DNA of 64,000 nt from Geothrix fuzhouensis (GTDB lineage: Bacteria; Acidobacteriota; Holophagae; Holophagales; Holophagaceae), in assembly GCF_024609325.1 (NCBI RefSeq), contig NZ_JANHMQ010000003.1, forward strand, positions 124,001 through 188,000. The letters run 5' to 3'. How positions within the stretch are numbered: position 1 is the first letter of the stretch; each line of letters starts with the position of its first letter. The translations under genes were made by a program, and so were the position numbers. The notes below the pieces were generated by a model. It was not told where the DNA came from and made no database searches. It was given only the letters and a program-made list of their open reading frames with translations. Positions 26,879 through 35,017 of the stretch are shown here, piece after piece.

Positions 26879-27580
26879 ATGCCCCATACCTTCAAGATCC
26901 CCCTCCTCAGGGCTTCGGTCTGGTCCCAGGCGGGGCCGGTCAGCCTATCCCCCTTCCTGGACCAGGCCGCGGGTGCCCCAGACGTGGCCTTCCTCGATCC
27001 CCTGATCCGGCGCCGCCTCAGTCCCCTGGGCCGGGGCATGCTGCACTGCGCTCATCGGGCCGTGGGCAACCTGGGGCCCATGCCCTCGGTGTTTTGCTCC
27101 CGACACGGCGAGGCGTCCCGAACCCTGCCCGTACTGGATGATCTGGCCCAGGGCCTCCAGCCTTCCCCTGCGCAGTTCACGATGAACGTCCACAACGCCA
27201 CGGCCGGCATCTGGTCCATCGCGCGCCGAGACCCCAGCCCCTCCCTCTCGCTAGCCGCCGGCCCCGAGACGTTTGCCTGGGGTCTGGTCGAAGCGCACGC
27301 CATCCACACGGCGGGGCCTGATGTTCCCGTGCTCCTCGTTCACGGGGACGCCCCCCTGCCGCCCCTGCTGGCCACCTTCGACGTGGTTCCCCAGCCGCTC
27401 CATGCGTTGGCCTTGTTGATCGGCCTTCCCGCCCGCCACCATCTGGTCCTGACCTGGGCGCCCGAGGCTCGCACGCCAGGCGTCCAGGGCCTGCGGGAGG
27501 GCCCGAGGGCCACCGACTTCGAAGCGCCCGGGGGGCCCTGGTCGAGTGCGGATGGCGCCTGGATCTGGCGCGTGGATTGA
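26879..27580 (+). CDS. Beta-ketoacyl synthase-like protein, chain-length-factor type (ApeC-like)
   Basis: The 233-residue protein resembles the N-terminal-type 'Ketoacyl-synt_2' family found in aryl polyene clusters. SVFCSRHGEASRTLPVLDDL and FTMNVHNATAGIWSIAR match its conserved core, where a thiolase-fold strand carries Asn in place of the catalytic Cys. In the E. coli aryl polyene system such a protein pairs with a full ketosynthase as chain-length factor; the partner here would be the gene at 31354. It opens the cassette; the next start is 4 nt after its stop. Confidence 0.75.
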   Translation: MPHTFKIPLLRASVWSQAGPVSLSPFLDQAAGAPDVAFLDPLIRRRLSPLGRGMLHCAHRAVGNLGPMPSVFCSRHGEASRTLPVLDDLAQGLQPSPAQFTMNVHNATAGIWSIARRDPSPSLSLAAGPETFAWGLVEAHAIHTAGPDVPVLLVHGDAPLPPLLATFDVVPQPLHALALLIGLPARHHLVLTWAPEARTPGVQGLREGPRATDFEAPGGPWSSADGAWIWRVD

Positions 27581-27584
27581 AAGC

Positions 27585-28391
27585 ATGCGCCGGATCATCA
27601 AGATTCCCGCCAGCGCCGCTGGCTTTACCGCGCTGGGGCTCGGCGGCATCCTCTTCTCGCTGATCGGACTGCCCCTGCTGCACCTGTTCCCCGGAGGGCC
27701 TTCCGCGCTGCAGAGACGCACACGGTGGGTCATCCATCGGTTCTTCAAGGCGATGGTCTGGTTCCTCTCCACGGCCGGTCTGTTCCAGATCCGGACCGAG
27801 GGTCTGCCGGAACGCAAGGACCTGGATGGGACCTTGATCCTGGCCACCCACCCGGGTTACCTCGATGTCGTCCTGCTGCTCTCCCTCCTCGAGCAGCTGA
27901 CCTGCGTGGTGAAAATCGGCATCTGGACCAACCCCTTGTTCGGCCGGGTGGTGCGGGCCGCGGGCTACCTCCCCGCGCTGGGCCCTGACTCGGTCATCGA
28001 ATCGGGCGCCCTGGCTTTGGAACGGGGCGAGGCCCTGCTGCTCTTCCCCGAGGGCACCCGTACGGATCCACACCAGCCGCACGCCTTCCACCGGGGGGCT
28101 GCCCATCTGATCCTGCGGTCCCGGCCCCCGGTTCTGCCCCTCCTGCTCACCTGCGCCCCACCCCTGCTGGCCAAGGGTCACAGGTGGTTCGAGATCCCCC
28201 GGGATTCATGCGATTATTGCATTCGAGCCACTGAGCAGCTGGGGGTGCCCTGGTCGGACCTTGAGGGTCTACCGGCGCCTTTGGCCGCTCGAAAGCTGAC
28301 CCGCTGGCTCGAAGGTCGCTTCAACCAGGAAACCACCCATGCAGGACATCACGACGACCGAGATCAAGCACTTCATCATCCGAACCCTTGA
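27585..28391 (+). CDS. 1-acyl-sn-glycerol-3-phosphate acyltransferase-like protein
   Basis: The 268-residue protein has an N-terminal membrane helix (about residues 8-35) and a PlsC-type acyltransferase domain, with the catalytic HxxxxD in ATHPGYLDVV and the substrate motif FPEGTRT. Aryl polyene clusters carry a similar gene, thought to move the finished acyl chain onto a lipid anchor. The ATG at 27585 follows the previous stop by 4 nt. The 3' end overlaps the first acyl carrier gene by 53 nt. Confidence 0.87.
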   Translation: MRRIIKIPASAAGFTALGLGGILFSLIGLPLLHLFPGGPSALQRRTRWVIHRFFKAMVWFLSTAGLFQIRTEGLPERKDLDGTLILATHPGYLDVVLLLSLLEQLTCVVKIGIWTNPLFGRVVRAAGYLPALGPDSVIESGALALERGEALLLFPEGTRTDPHQPHAFHRGAAHLILRSRPPVLPLLLTCAPPLLAKGHRWFEIPRDSCDYCIRATEQLGVPWSDLEGLPAPLAARKLTRWLEGRFNQETTHAGHHDDRDQALHHPNP

Positions 28392-28611
28392 CCTCGAGGA
28401 CATCCAGCCCGAAGAGATCGAAGATGAGCAGCCCCTTTTCAAGGACGGTCTCGGCCTCGACTCCATCGATGCTTTCGAGCTGGGCCTGGCCCTGAAGAAG
28501 GCCTACCGGCTCAATCTCGACAGCGAGGACGTCTCCAGCTTCGCCCACCATTTCCGCACGCCGGCCAGCCTGGCCGCCTTCGTGTCGAGCCACCGCCAGG
28601 TAACCATCTGA
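28339..28611 (+). CDS. Acyl carrier protein (first of two, ApeE-like)
   Basis: This 90-residue acidic four-helix protein carries the phosphopantetheine Ser in GLGLDSIDAFEL. Preceding DEQPLFKDG and the following KKAYRLNLDSEDVSSF match carrier proteins of polyene clusters. It starts inside the acyltransferase gene, with AGGAA before the ATG. Confidence 0.92.
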   Translation: MQDITTTEIKHFIIRTLDLEDIQPEEIEDEQPLFKDGLGLDSIDAFELGLALKKAYRLNLDSEDVSSFAHHFRTPASLAAFVSSHRQVTI

Positions 28612-28627
28612 ATTCCGGAGTACCGCC

Positions 28628-28876
28628 ATGGTGATGACCGAGCAGGACATTTTCAGCAAGCTGCGCGACGTCCTTTCCGATTCTTTCCAGCTGGACCCCG
28701 AGTCCATCCATCTCGACTCCCACCTGTTCAAGGATCTGGACCTGGATAGCATCGACGCCGTCGAGCTCGCGATCCAACTGCAGGAGTTCACGGGGCGCCG
28801 CGTGAGCGCCCAGGAATTCAAGGACGTGCGGACCGTGGGGGACGTGGTGGCGACGCTCCAAAAGATGCTGTCGTGA
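28628..28876 (+). CDS. Acyl carrier protein (second, ApeF-like)
   Basis: The 82-residue protein has the phosphopantetheine attachment Ser in DLDLDSIDAVEL and a FKDVRTVGDVVATL helix 4. It differs widely from the first carrier in sequence, as in aryl polyene clusters, where two carriers serve different steps. CGGAG lies 8 nt before the ATG; a second Met at codon 3 is a possible start. Its stop overlaps the next gene's GTG. Confidence 0.92.
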   Translation: MVMTEQDIFSKLRDVLSDSFQLDPESIHLDSHLFKDLDLDSIDAVELAIQLQEFTGRRVSAQEFKDVRTVGDVVATLQKMLS

Positions 28877-29220
28877 TCCCCTACCCCCAGGCGCTGGAGG
28901 CGCTGCCTTCGGTTCCCGGGGGATACTCACTGCGCGTAGAACCCGGACACCCGGCCTTCTCCGGCCACTTTCCCGGCCAGCCCATCCTCTCCGGCCTCAT
29001 CCAAGTCGACTGGGCCGCTCGCCTCGGGGAAGAGACCTTCGGCCCCCTGGGATGTTTCCGGGGCTTGGAGCACCTGAAGTTCCAGTCCCCCATCCTTCCG
29101 GACGAACCCCTGGAACTGCGCCTGGATTGGGAGCCTGCGGCCAGGCAGTTGCGGTTCCGGTACATCGGGAGCCACGGGCCGAAATCCGGGGGCACCCTCG
29201 TCTACACGCCGGCCCCATGA
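28873..29220 (+). CDS. Hotdog-fold 3-hydroxyacyl-ACP dehydratase-like protein (ApeI-like)
   Basis: The 115-residue protein has the hotdog core HPAFSGHFPGQPILSGLIQ, the region that in FabZ/ApeI enzymes holds the catalytic His and the central helix. It ends at 115 residues, shorter than FabZ. In the aryl polyene system ApeI works as a heterodimer with ApeP; the partner candidate is at 32556. It starts at a GTG inside the carrier gene's end. The AMP-ligase that normally stands just before apeI is absent. Confidence 0.75.
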   Translation: MIPYPQALEALPSVPGGYSLRVEPGHPAFSGHFPGQPILSGLIQVDWAARLGEETFGPLGCFRGLEHLKFQSPILPDEPLELRLDWEPAARQLRFRYIGSHGPKSGGTLVYTPAP

Positions 29221-30944
29221 CCTTCCGCCCCTGTCTCGTGGTGCCGGTCTACAACCCGGGCCCAGCCTTGGGCCGGACGCTCGACGCCCTCCTGACCTGC
29301 GGACACCCCCTCTTCCTTCACGACGACGGCAGCGATGAGGCCACCCGGCTCCAGCTCGAGGCTGTGGCCATGGCCCACCCCGGCCTCCGGTTGTCCCGGT
29401 GGCCTGACAACCGGGGCAAGGGCGCGGCCGTGGTGGAGGCCTTTCGCCGCGCCCAGGCCGAGGGCTTCACCCATGCCCTCCAGGTGGATGCGGACGGCCA
29501 GCACGATGCCGGGGCCATCGCCCCGTTTCTCGCCCTGGGCGCGGCGCGGCCCGACGCGGTGATCGCGGGGGTTCCTGTCTACAACGGTTCTGTTCCAGCG
29601 GCACGCAAGTACGGGCGGTGGTTCACCCACGCCTGGGTCTGGCTGGAGACCCTTTCCTTCGACATCGGAGACTCCCTCTGCGGCTTCCGGCTGTATCCGC
29701 TCGATGCCATGTTTCGGGTCCTTTCGCGCACGACGCTGCCCGCCCGCATGGACTTCGACACTGCGACCATCGTGCGCCTCCACTGGGAGGGCGTACCGGT
29801 GGTGAACGCTCCGGTCAGAGTGATCTACCCGGAAGATGGCGTCTCCCACTTCCACCTGCTCCGCGACAACCTGCGGCTGACCCGGATGCACACTCGGTTG
29901 GTGCTGGGCATGCTCCGCCGCCTGCCGACCCTGGTCGCACGGCGTTGGCGCGGCAATGCCCCCCGCGACCACCAGTGGACCAAGATCCAGGAACGGGGCA
30001 CCGCCCTGGGCCTGCGGGCCGCTCACCTGGTCTTCCGTCTGACCGGCGCGCGCGGCCTCCGTTGGCTCACCGAGCTCTTGGCCGCCTACTTCTTCCTGAC
30101 CGGCCGCTCCGCGCGCCGGGCCTCGGGCCAGTACCTCGATCGCCTCTTCGCGTACGCGGGCCCGCTCGCGGATCTCCCCACGAAACCGGGAATGCGGGCG
30201 CGCTACCGGCACATTCGGACCTTCGCCCTGTCTTATGTGGATCGCTTCCTGGCCTGGATGGACGCCAGTGACGCCGAGGTGGTCTTCCCTGAAGAACAGG
30301 CCTTCCAGACGCTCGTCCACTCCGGCCGAGGCACCCTCTTCCTCAGCGCCCACCTGGGCAACCTCGACATGCTGCGGGGGCTGGGCGCGGCCCGCGGCAT
30401 CTCCGGCCTGAACGCCGTGATCTACTCCGAACACGTCATCCGCTTCCAGGAACTCCTAAGCCGGATCAACCCTGGATACTCGGCGAACCTCATCCACGTG
30501 GCGGAGGCCGGGCCCGAAACCGCCCTGCTGCTGGAGGAGCGCATCGCCCGCGGCGAAAGCCTCTTCATCGTCGGAGACCGCCCCCCCGCCTCCGAGAATG
30601 GGCGCACCCTCGCCATCCCCTTCCTGGGTCGCGAGGCCCCCTTCCCCATCGGACCGCTCTTCCTCGCGCACCTGCTCCAATGCCCCGTCTACCTTTTCTT
30701 CTGTGTCAAAGATGGACCCCGGTACCGGATCCACATGGAGCCCTTCGCCGACCGCGTGGACCTGCCCCGCAAGGGAAGGGAGGCCGCCCTCCGGACCTGG
30801 CTCGAGCGCTATGCCCAGGCGGTCGAGACCCGGTGCCGGGAGACGCCCTTCCAATGGTTTAATTTCTATGACTTCTGGGGAGAGGCGAGCTCCCTTCCGC
30901 CCCTGCCGCCCACCGCAACACCACCGCCTGATCCCCGACCATGA
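29217..30944 (+). CDS. Glycosyltransferase family 2 / lysophospholipid-type acyltransferase fusion (ApeJ-like)
   Basis: The 575-residue fusion has an N-terminal GT2 domain (about residues 1-230): VVPVYNPG, HDDGSDE, GKGAAVVEAF, the DxD-type VDADGQHD, and GDSLCGFRLYP. A C-terminal LpxL-like acyltransferase (about residues 270-560) follows, with FLSAHLGNLDML (HxxxxD variant HLGNLD), GDRPPASENGR and FLGREAPFPIG. This fusion is a marker of aryl polyene clusters and would attach the acyl chain to a glycan or lipid at the inner membrane. ATGA overlaps link it to both neighbours. Confidence 0.87.
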   Translation: MTFRPCLVVPVYNPGPALGRTLDALLTCGHPLFLHDDGSDEATRLQLEAVAMAHPGLRLSRWPDNRGKGAAVVEAFRRAQAEGFTHALQVDADGQHDAGAIAPFLALGAARPDAVIAGVPVYNGSVPAARKYGRWFTHAWVWLETLSFDIGDSLCGFRLYPLDAMFRVLSRTTLPARMDFDTATIVRLHWEGVPVVNAPVRVIYPEDGVSHFHLLRDNLRLTRMHTRLVLGMLRRLPTLVARRWRGNAPRDHQWTKIQERGTALGLRAAHLVFRLTGARGLRWLTELLAAYFFLTGRSARRASGQYLDRLFAYAGPLADLPTKPGMRARYRHIRTFALSYVDRFLAWMDASDAEVVFPEEQAFQTLVHSGRGTLFLSAHLGNLDMLRGLGAARGISGLNAVIYSEHVIRFQELLSRINPGYSANLIHVAEAGPETALLLEERIARGESLFIVGDRPPASENGRTLAIPFLGREAPFPIGPLFLAHLLQCPVYLFFCVKDGPRYRIHMEPFADRVDLPRKGREAALRTWLERYAQAVETRCRETPFQWFNFYDFWGEASSLPPLPPTATPPPDPRP

Positions 30945-31357
30945 CCTTCCTGCAGACCTCCGTGACCCTGGAAATCCCCTTCCACGATGTGGACTCGATG
31001 GGGATCGTCTGGCATGGGCACTATTTGAAGTACTTCGAGATCGCCCGCACCGCCCTCATGCGCCGTGCCGGCCTGGACGTGGCGGACATGCTGGCCACCG
31101 GATGCGCCTGGCCCGTGGTCACCTGCGAGGTGAAGTACATCCGGCCCCTCCGGTACGGGCAGCGGATTCTGGTGGAGGCCTACCTTGAGGAGTACGAGTT
31201 CCGCATCGGCATTGCCTACACCGTGCGGGACGAGACCACCGGCGAGCGCCTCACGCGCGGCCGCACCCGGCAGCTGCCCATCGATTCGGCCACCGGAGAG
31301 CTTTGCCCGGGCACCCCTCCTGGCATGATCGCCGCCATCGAGCGGGCGCTCGGATGA
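30941..31357 (+). CDS. 4HBT/YbgC-like acyl thioesterase (ApeK-like)
   Basis: The 138-residue hotdog protein has the 4-hydroxybenzoyl-CoA thioesterase signature HDVDSMGIVWHGHYLKYFE, with the catalytic Asp. It would release acyl chains from ACP or CoA. In usual aryl polyene clusters, LolA, an MMPL exporter and a DUF3261 gene follow here; instead an ATGA overlap leads directly to a ketosynthase. Confidence 0.87.
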   Translation: MTFLQTSVTLEIPFHDVDSMGIVWHGHYLKYFEIARTALMRRAGLDVADMLATGCAWPVVTCEVKYIRPLRYGQRILVEAYLEEYEFRIGIAYTVRDETTGERLTRGRTRQLPIDSATGELCPGTPPGMIAAIERALG

Positions 31358-32559
31358 CCGCGCTCGCAGCCCCCTGCTACCTCTCGGCCCTGGGCCTCGT
31401 CAACGCACTGGGGCGAGGCAAGCGCGAGGTGGCCGCTGGGCTGCTGCGCGGAGACACCTCGGGACTGGTCGAGGAATCGGGCTGGCTGCCCGAGCGCACG
31501 GCCCGGGTGGGCCGGGTGCGGAGTCCCCTGGAGCCCCTGCCCAGCCGCTTCGCCGCGGACGATTCGCGGAACACCCGCCTGGCCCTGCTCGCCCTGGAGG
31601 AGATCCGCGACGACGTGGACCGGGAGATCCGCCGCCACGGCGCCCATCGCGTCGGCGTGGTGCTCGGCACCAGCACCTCAGGCATCGAAGCCGCCGAGCG
31701 GGCCGTCGCCCATCACCGGCAGCACCAGACCCTTCCCGGCGACTTCCACTACCAGCAGCAGGAGATCGGTCGCCTGGCCCCGTTCCTGGCGGCATACCTG
31801 GGGCTCCAGGGCCCCGCCCTCACCGTCTCCACGGCCTGCACGTCCGGCGGAAAGGCCCTGGTCACCGCCCGGAGCCTGCTCCGCCTCGGCCTCTGCGACG
31901 CGGTGATCACGGGCGGCGCGGACTCGCTCTGCCGGCTGACCCTCAACGGGTTCGCCTCCTTGGAGTCCGTCTCGCCGGCCCCGTGCAATCCCATGAGCCG
32001 GAACCGCGCCGGGATCAATGTGGGGGAAGGTGCGGCCCTGTTCATCCTCCGCCGGGAGCCCGCGGAGATCGCCTTCCTAGGCGCCGGAGCCTCCAGCGAC
32101 GCGTACCACATCTCCTCGCCGGATCCCTCCGGCGCCGGCGCGGAAGCGGCCATGCGCGCGGCTTTGGCCGAGGCGGGTCCAGGTCTGGAGGTGGGCTACC
32201 TCAACCTGCATGCCACGGCCACGGTGAAGAACGATGAAATGGAAAGCCGCGCCACCGCGGCCATCTTCCCTGATGGCGTGGACTGCAGTGGGACCAAGCC
32301 GCTCACCGGGCACCTCCTCGGGGCCGCCGCCGCCACGGAACTGGCGTTCTGCTGGCTCCTGGCCCAGGACGTATGGAACCCCGAGGGCCTTCTGCCTCCC
32401 CACCGCTGGGACGGCCAGGCCGACCCCGAACTCCCGGCCCTCAGGCTCACCCAGAACGGCGCCACCTTCCCCGCCTACCGTGGATCCCGGATCTGCATGT
32501 CCAACGCCTTCGCCTTCGGTGGCAACAACCTCAGCCTGATCCTGGGGCCCGCCCGATGA
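31354..32559 (+). CDS. Beta-ketoacyl-ACP synthase (ApeO-like)
   Basis: The 401-residue KAS II-type enzyme has the full Cys-His-His triad: Cys162 in VSTACTSGGKAL, His in NLHATATVKND and His in KPLTGHLLGAAAA. It extends the acyl chain with malonyl-ACP. It is likely the catalytic partner of the chain-length-factor-like protein at 26879. It overlaps both neighbours by ATGA. Confidence 0.93.
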   Translation: MTALAAPCYLSALGLVNALGRGKREVAAGLLRGDTSGLVEESGWLPERTARVGRVRSPLEPLPSRFAADDSRNTRLALLALEEIRDDVDREIRRHGAHRVGVVLGTSTSGIEAAERAVAHHRQHQTLPGDFHYQQQEIGRLAPFLAAYLGLQGPALTVSTACTSGGKALVTARSLLRLGLCDAVITGGADSLCRLTLNGFASLESVSPAPCNPMSRNRAGINVGEGAALFILRREPAEIAFLGAGASSDAYHISSPDPSGAGAEAAMRAALAEAGPGLEVGYLNLHATATVKNDEMESRATAAIFPDGVDCSGTKPLTGHLLGAAAATELAFCWLLAQDVWNPEGLLPPHRWDGQADPELPALRLTQNGATFPAYRGSRICMSNAFAFGGNNLSLILGPAR

Positions 32560-32984
32560 GCCGGGAACAGCCCACTCCAGAGACGCTGCTCCCCCACCGG
32601 GGGCCGTCCCTTCTCCTGGACAGGATCCTCGAACGATCCGACGAGCACTGCCTCGCCCGCGTCCGCGTGGCACCGGGCGCCTGGTACCTGGATGAACGCG
32701 GCGAGGCCCCGGCGTGGGTCGCCCTTGAGTGGATGGCCCAGGCCGCTTCGGCCTTCAGTGGTTCCCGCCATCTCCGGGCGGGCCGCGCGCCCCGGGTCGG
32801 CTTCCTGCTGGGGACCCGGCGCTTCGAAACGGTGGTACCGGCCTTCCCGGTGGGCACCGAATTCGAAGTCGAAGCCCGACTCATCTTCATCGATGACCTC
32901 GGCCCCAGCGCCTTCGCCTGCCTGGTCCGGGACGGGGCCGACATCCTTGCCCGTGCTACGTTAAAGGCCATCGAAGTCCCATGA
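32556..32984 (+). CDS. 3-hydroxyacyl-ACP dehydratase (ApeP/FabZ-like)
   Basis: The 142-residue hotdog protein begins LLPHRGPSLLLDRIL, the typical opening of ApeP/FabZ-like dehydratases, and has PAWVALEWMAQAASAFSG and GFLLGTRRFETVVPAFPVG. It would dehydrate 3-hydroxyacyl-ACP and, with reduction omitted, leave the conjugated double bonds. Its likely partner is the short hotdog protein at 28873. Confidence 0.85.
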   Translation: MSREQPTPETLLPHRGPSLLLDRILERSDEHCLARVRVAPGAWYLDERGEAPAWVALEWMAQAASAFSGSRHLRAGRAPRVGFLLGTRRFETVVPAFPVGTEFEVEARLIFIDDLGPSAFACLVRDGADILARATLKAIEVP

Positions 32985-33727
32985 ACCCACCCTCCTCCGA
33001 CACCCCCAGGAACGCGCTCGTCACGGGCGGTAGCGGCCGTATCGGCCGGGCCATCGCCCACCGGTTGGCGCGAGATGGGTACCGCGTGACCGTGCACTGC
33101 CGCAGCCGCGTCGATGAGGCCCAAGTGGTGGTGGACGCCATCCGCGCGGCGGGGGGTGAAGCCGACTGGATCGCCTTCGATGTCTCCGACCGGACGGAAG
33201 CCGGGCGCCTCCTTGAGGTGAAGGTCGCCGCCGACGGCCCCTACCACTGCATCGTGTGCAATGCGGGGATCACGCGGGACGGGGCCTTCCCGGCCCTCAG
33301 CGGCGAGGACTGGGACCAGGTTTTGGGTGTGGGCCTCGACGGCTTCTTCAATGTGGTCCAGCCGCTCCTGATCCCCATGATCAAGACCCGCTCGGGAGGA
33401 CGCATCGTGTGCATCTCCAGCGTCTCGGGCGTGGTCGGCAACCGCGGGCAGGTGAACTACAGCGCGGCGAAGGCGGGCCTGATCGGGGCCGCCAAGGCCC
33501 TGGCAGTCGAAGTGGCCAGCCGCGGGATCACCGTGAACTGCATCGCGCCCGGGCTCATCGAATCCGAGCTGGTGGACGAGCTGGTGCTCGAGCATGCCCT
33601 GCAGGCCATTCCCATGAACCGGGTCGGCCAGCCCGAGGATGTGGCCGCCCTCGTCGGCTTCCTCTGTTCGAACTCTGCGGGCTACATCACCCGCCAGGTC
33701 ATCGGGGTGAACGGGGGCATGGTCTGA
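32981..33727 (+). CDS. 3-oxoacyl-ACP reductase (FabG-like, ApeQ-like)
   Basis: The 248-residue short-chain dehydrogenase has the cofactor motif VTGGSGRIGRAIA, the NAGITRDGAF segment, and the catalytic Ser-Tyr-Lys in CISSVSGVVGNRGQVNYSAAKAG. The C-terminal GYITRQVIGVNGGM is typical of FabG. It reduces 3-ketoacyl-ACP with NADPH. An ATGA overlap precedes it and a TGATG overlap follows. Confidence 0.93.
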   Translation: MNPPSSDTPRNALVTGGSGRIGRAIAHRLARDGYRVTVHCRSRVDEAQVVVDAIRAAGGEADWIAFDVSDRTEAGRLLEVKVAADGPYHCIVCNAGITRDGAFPALSGEDWDQVLGVGLDGFFNVVQPLLIPMIKTRSGGRIVCISSVSGVVGNRGQVNYSAAKAGLIGAAKALAVEVASRGITVNCIAPGLIESELVDELVLEHALQAIPMNRVGQPEDVAALVGFLCSNSAGYITRQVIGVNGGMV

Positions 33728-34956
33728 TGCGCCGCGTTGTGGTGACCGGCATGGGGGGCGTCACCCCCTTCGGCGAGACCTGGGAGGCCATCGACCGCGC
33801 CGTATCCACGGGTCGGAATGGCGTGAAGGTCATGCGGCAGTGGGACCAGTATCCCGAGCTTCAGACGCGGCTCGGCGTGCCCATCGAAGGCTTCGAGGTC
33901 CCGGCCCACTACCCGCGAAAGATGGTGCGCTCCATGGGCCGGGTAGCCCTCCTGGGCGTCCGCGCCACGGAACTCGCCCTGCAGGATGCCGGCCTCCTGG
34001 GCGACGCGATCCTGGGGAGCGGGCGGGTCGGCGTGGCGTACGGTTCCTCCTTCGGCAGCGTGGATCCCATCGTGTCCCTGGGCCGCAGCCTGGCGTCGGG
34101 CCGGATCGGCGGCCTCAGCGCCACCGGGTACATCCAGGCCATGAGCCACACGGCCGCCGTCAACATCGGGGTGTACTTCGGCCTCACGGGCCGCGTCATC
34201 CCCACCAGCACCGCCTGCACCAGCAGCAGCCAGGCCATCGGCTACGCCTACGAATGCATCCGGGAGGGCCGCCAGACCATCATGGTGGCGGGGGGGTCGG
34301 ACGAGCTGTCCGTCTTCACGGCGGCCGTCTTCGACACCCTGTACGCCACCAGCCAGCGCAATGACGCCCCCGACCAGTCCCCCCGGCCCTTCGATCGGGA
34401 TCGCGACGGGCTGGTGGTCGGGGAAGGCGGCTGCACGCTCATCCTCGAGGACCGGGAGCATGCCCTGGCCCGTGGCGCCCGCATCCACGCCGAGGTACGG
34501 GGTTTCGGGACCAACTCGGATGGCGCCCACATCACCCAGCCCCAGCGGCCAACCATGGCCGAAACCATGCGCCTGGCCCTGGCCGATGCCGGCCTCCACC
34601 CCGACGCCATCGACTGGGTCAATGCCCATGGTACTGCCACGGAGTACGGGGATATCGCCGAAAGCCACGCCACGCGGGATGTCTTCCAGAGGCGCGTCCC
34701 CATCACCTCCTTCAAAAGCTACATGGGCCACCCCCTGGGCGCCTGCGGTTCCCTCGAAGCGTGGATGGGCATCGAGATGTCCCGAGCCGGGCGCATCGCC
34801 CCCACCCTGAACCTGGTCGAGCCTGATCCCCGCTGTGCCGACCTGGACTACATCCAGTTCGACCACCGCGAGCTGAAAGCGGTCTGCTTCATCTCCAACA
34901 ATTTCGCTTTTGGCGGCATCAACACCTCGCTCGTCTTCCAGTGCGGGGATTCGTGA
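33727..34956 (+). CDS. Beta-ketoacyl-ACP synthase (second, ApeR-like)
   Basis: The 409-residue ketosynthase has Cys164 in TSTACTSSSQAIG and His residues in NAHGTATEYGD and KSYMGHPLGACG, so it is probably active. In aryl polyene systems ApeR is thought to act at early extension steps. It ends the cassette; a GGGCC...GGCCC hairpin follows within 50 bp, before the aspartase gene. Confidence 0.92.
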   Translation: MRRVVVTGMGGVTPFGETWEAIDRAVSTGRNGVKVMRQWDQYPELQTRLGVPIEGFEVPAHYPRKMVRSMGRVALLGVRATELALQDAGLLGDAILGSGRVGVAYGSSFGSVDPIVSLGRSLASGRIGGLSATGYIQAMSHTAAVNIGVYFGLTGRVIPTSTACTSSSQAIGYAYECIREGRQTIMVAGGSDELSVFTAAVFDTLYATSQRNDAPDQSPRPFDRDRDGLVVGEGGCTLILEDREHALARGARIHAEVRGFGTNSDGAHITQPQRPTMAETMRLALADAGLHPDAIDWVNAHGTATEYGDIAESHATRDVFQRRVPITSFKSYMGHPLGACGSLEAWMGIEMSRAGRIAPTLNLVEPDPRCADLDYIQFDHRELKAVCFISNNFAFGGINTSLVFQCGDS

Positions 34957-35017
34957 CCGAATCGTAAAAGGGCCCCGGTAGCATGGCCCCAGGCTCGGAC
35001 CGGGCCGGAGGTCTTTC

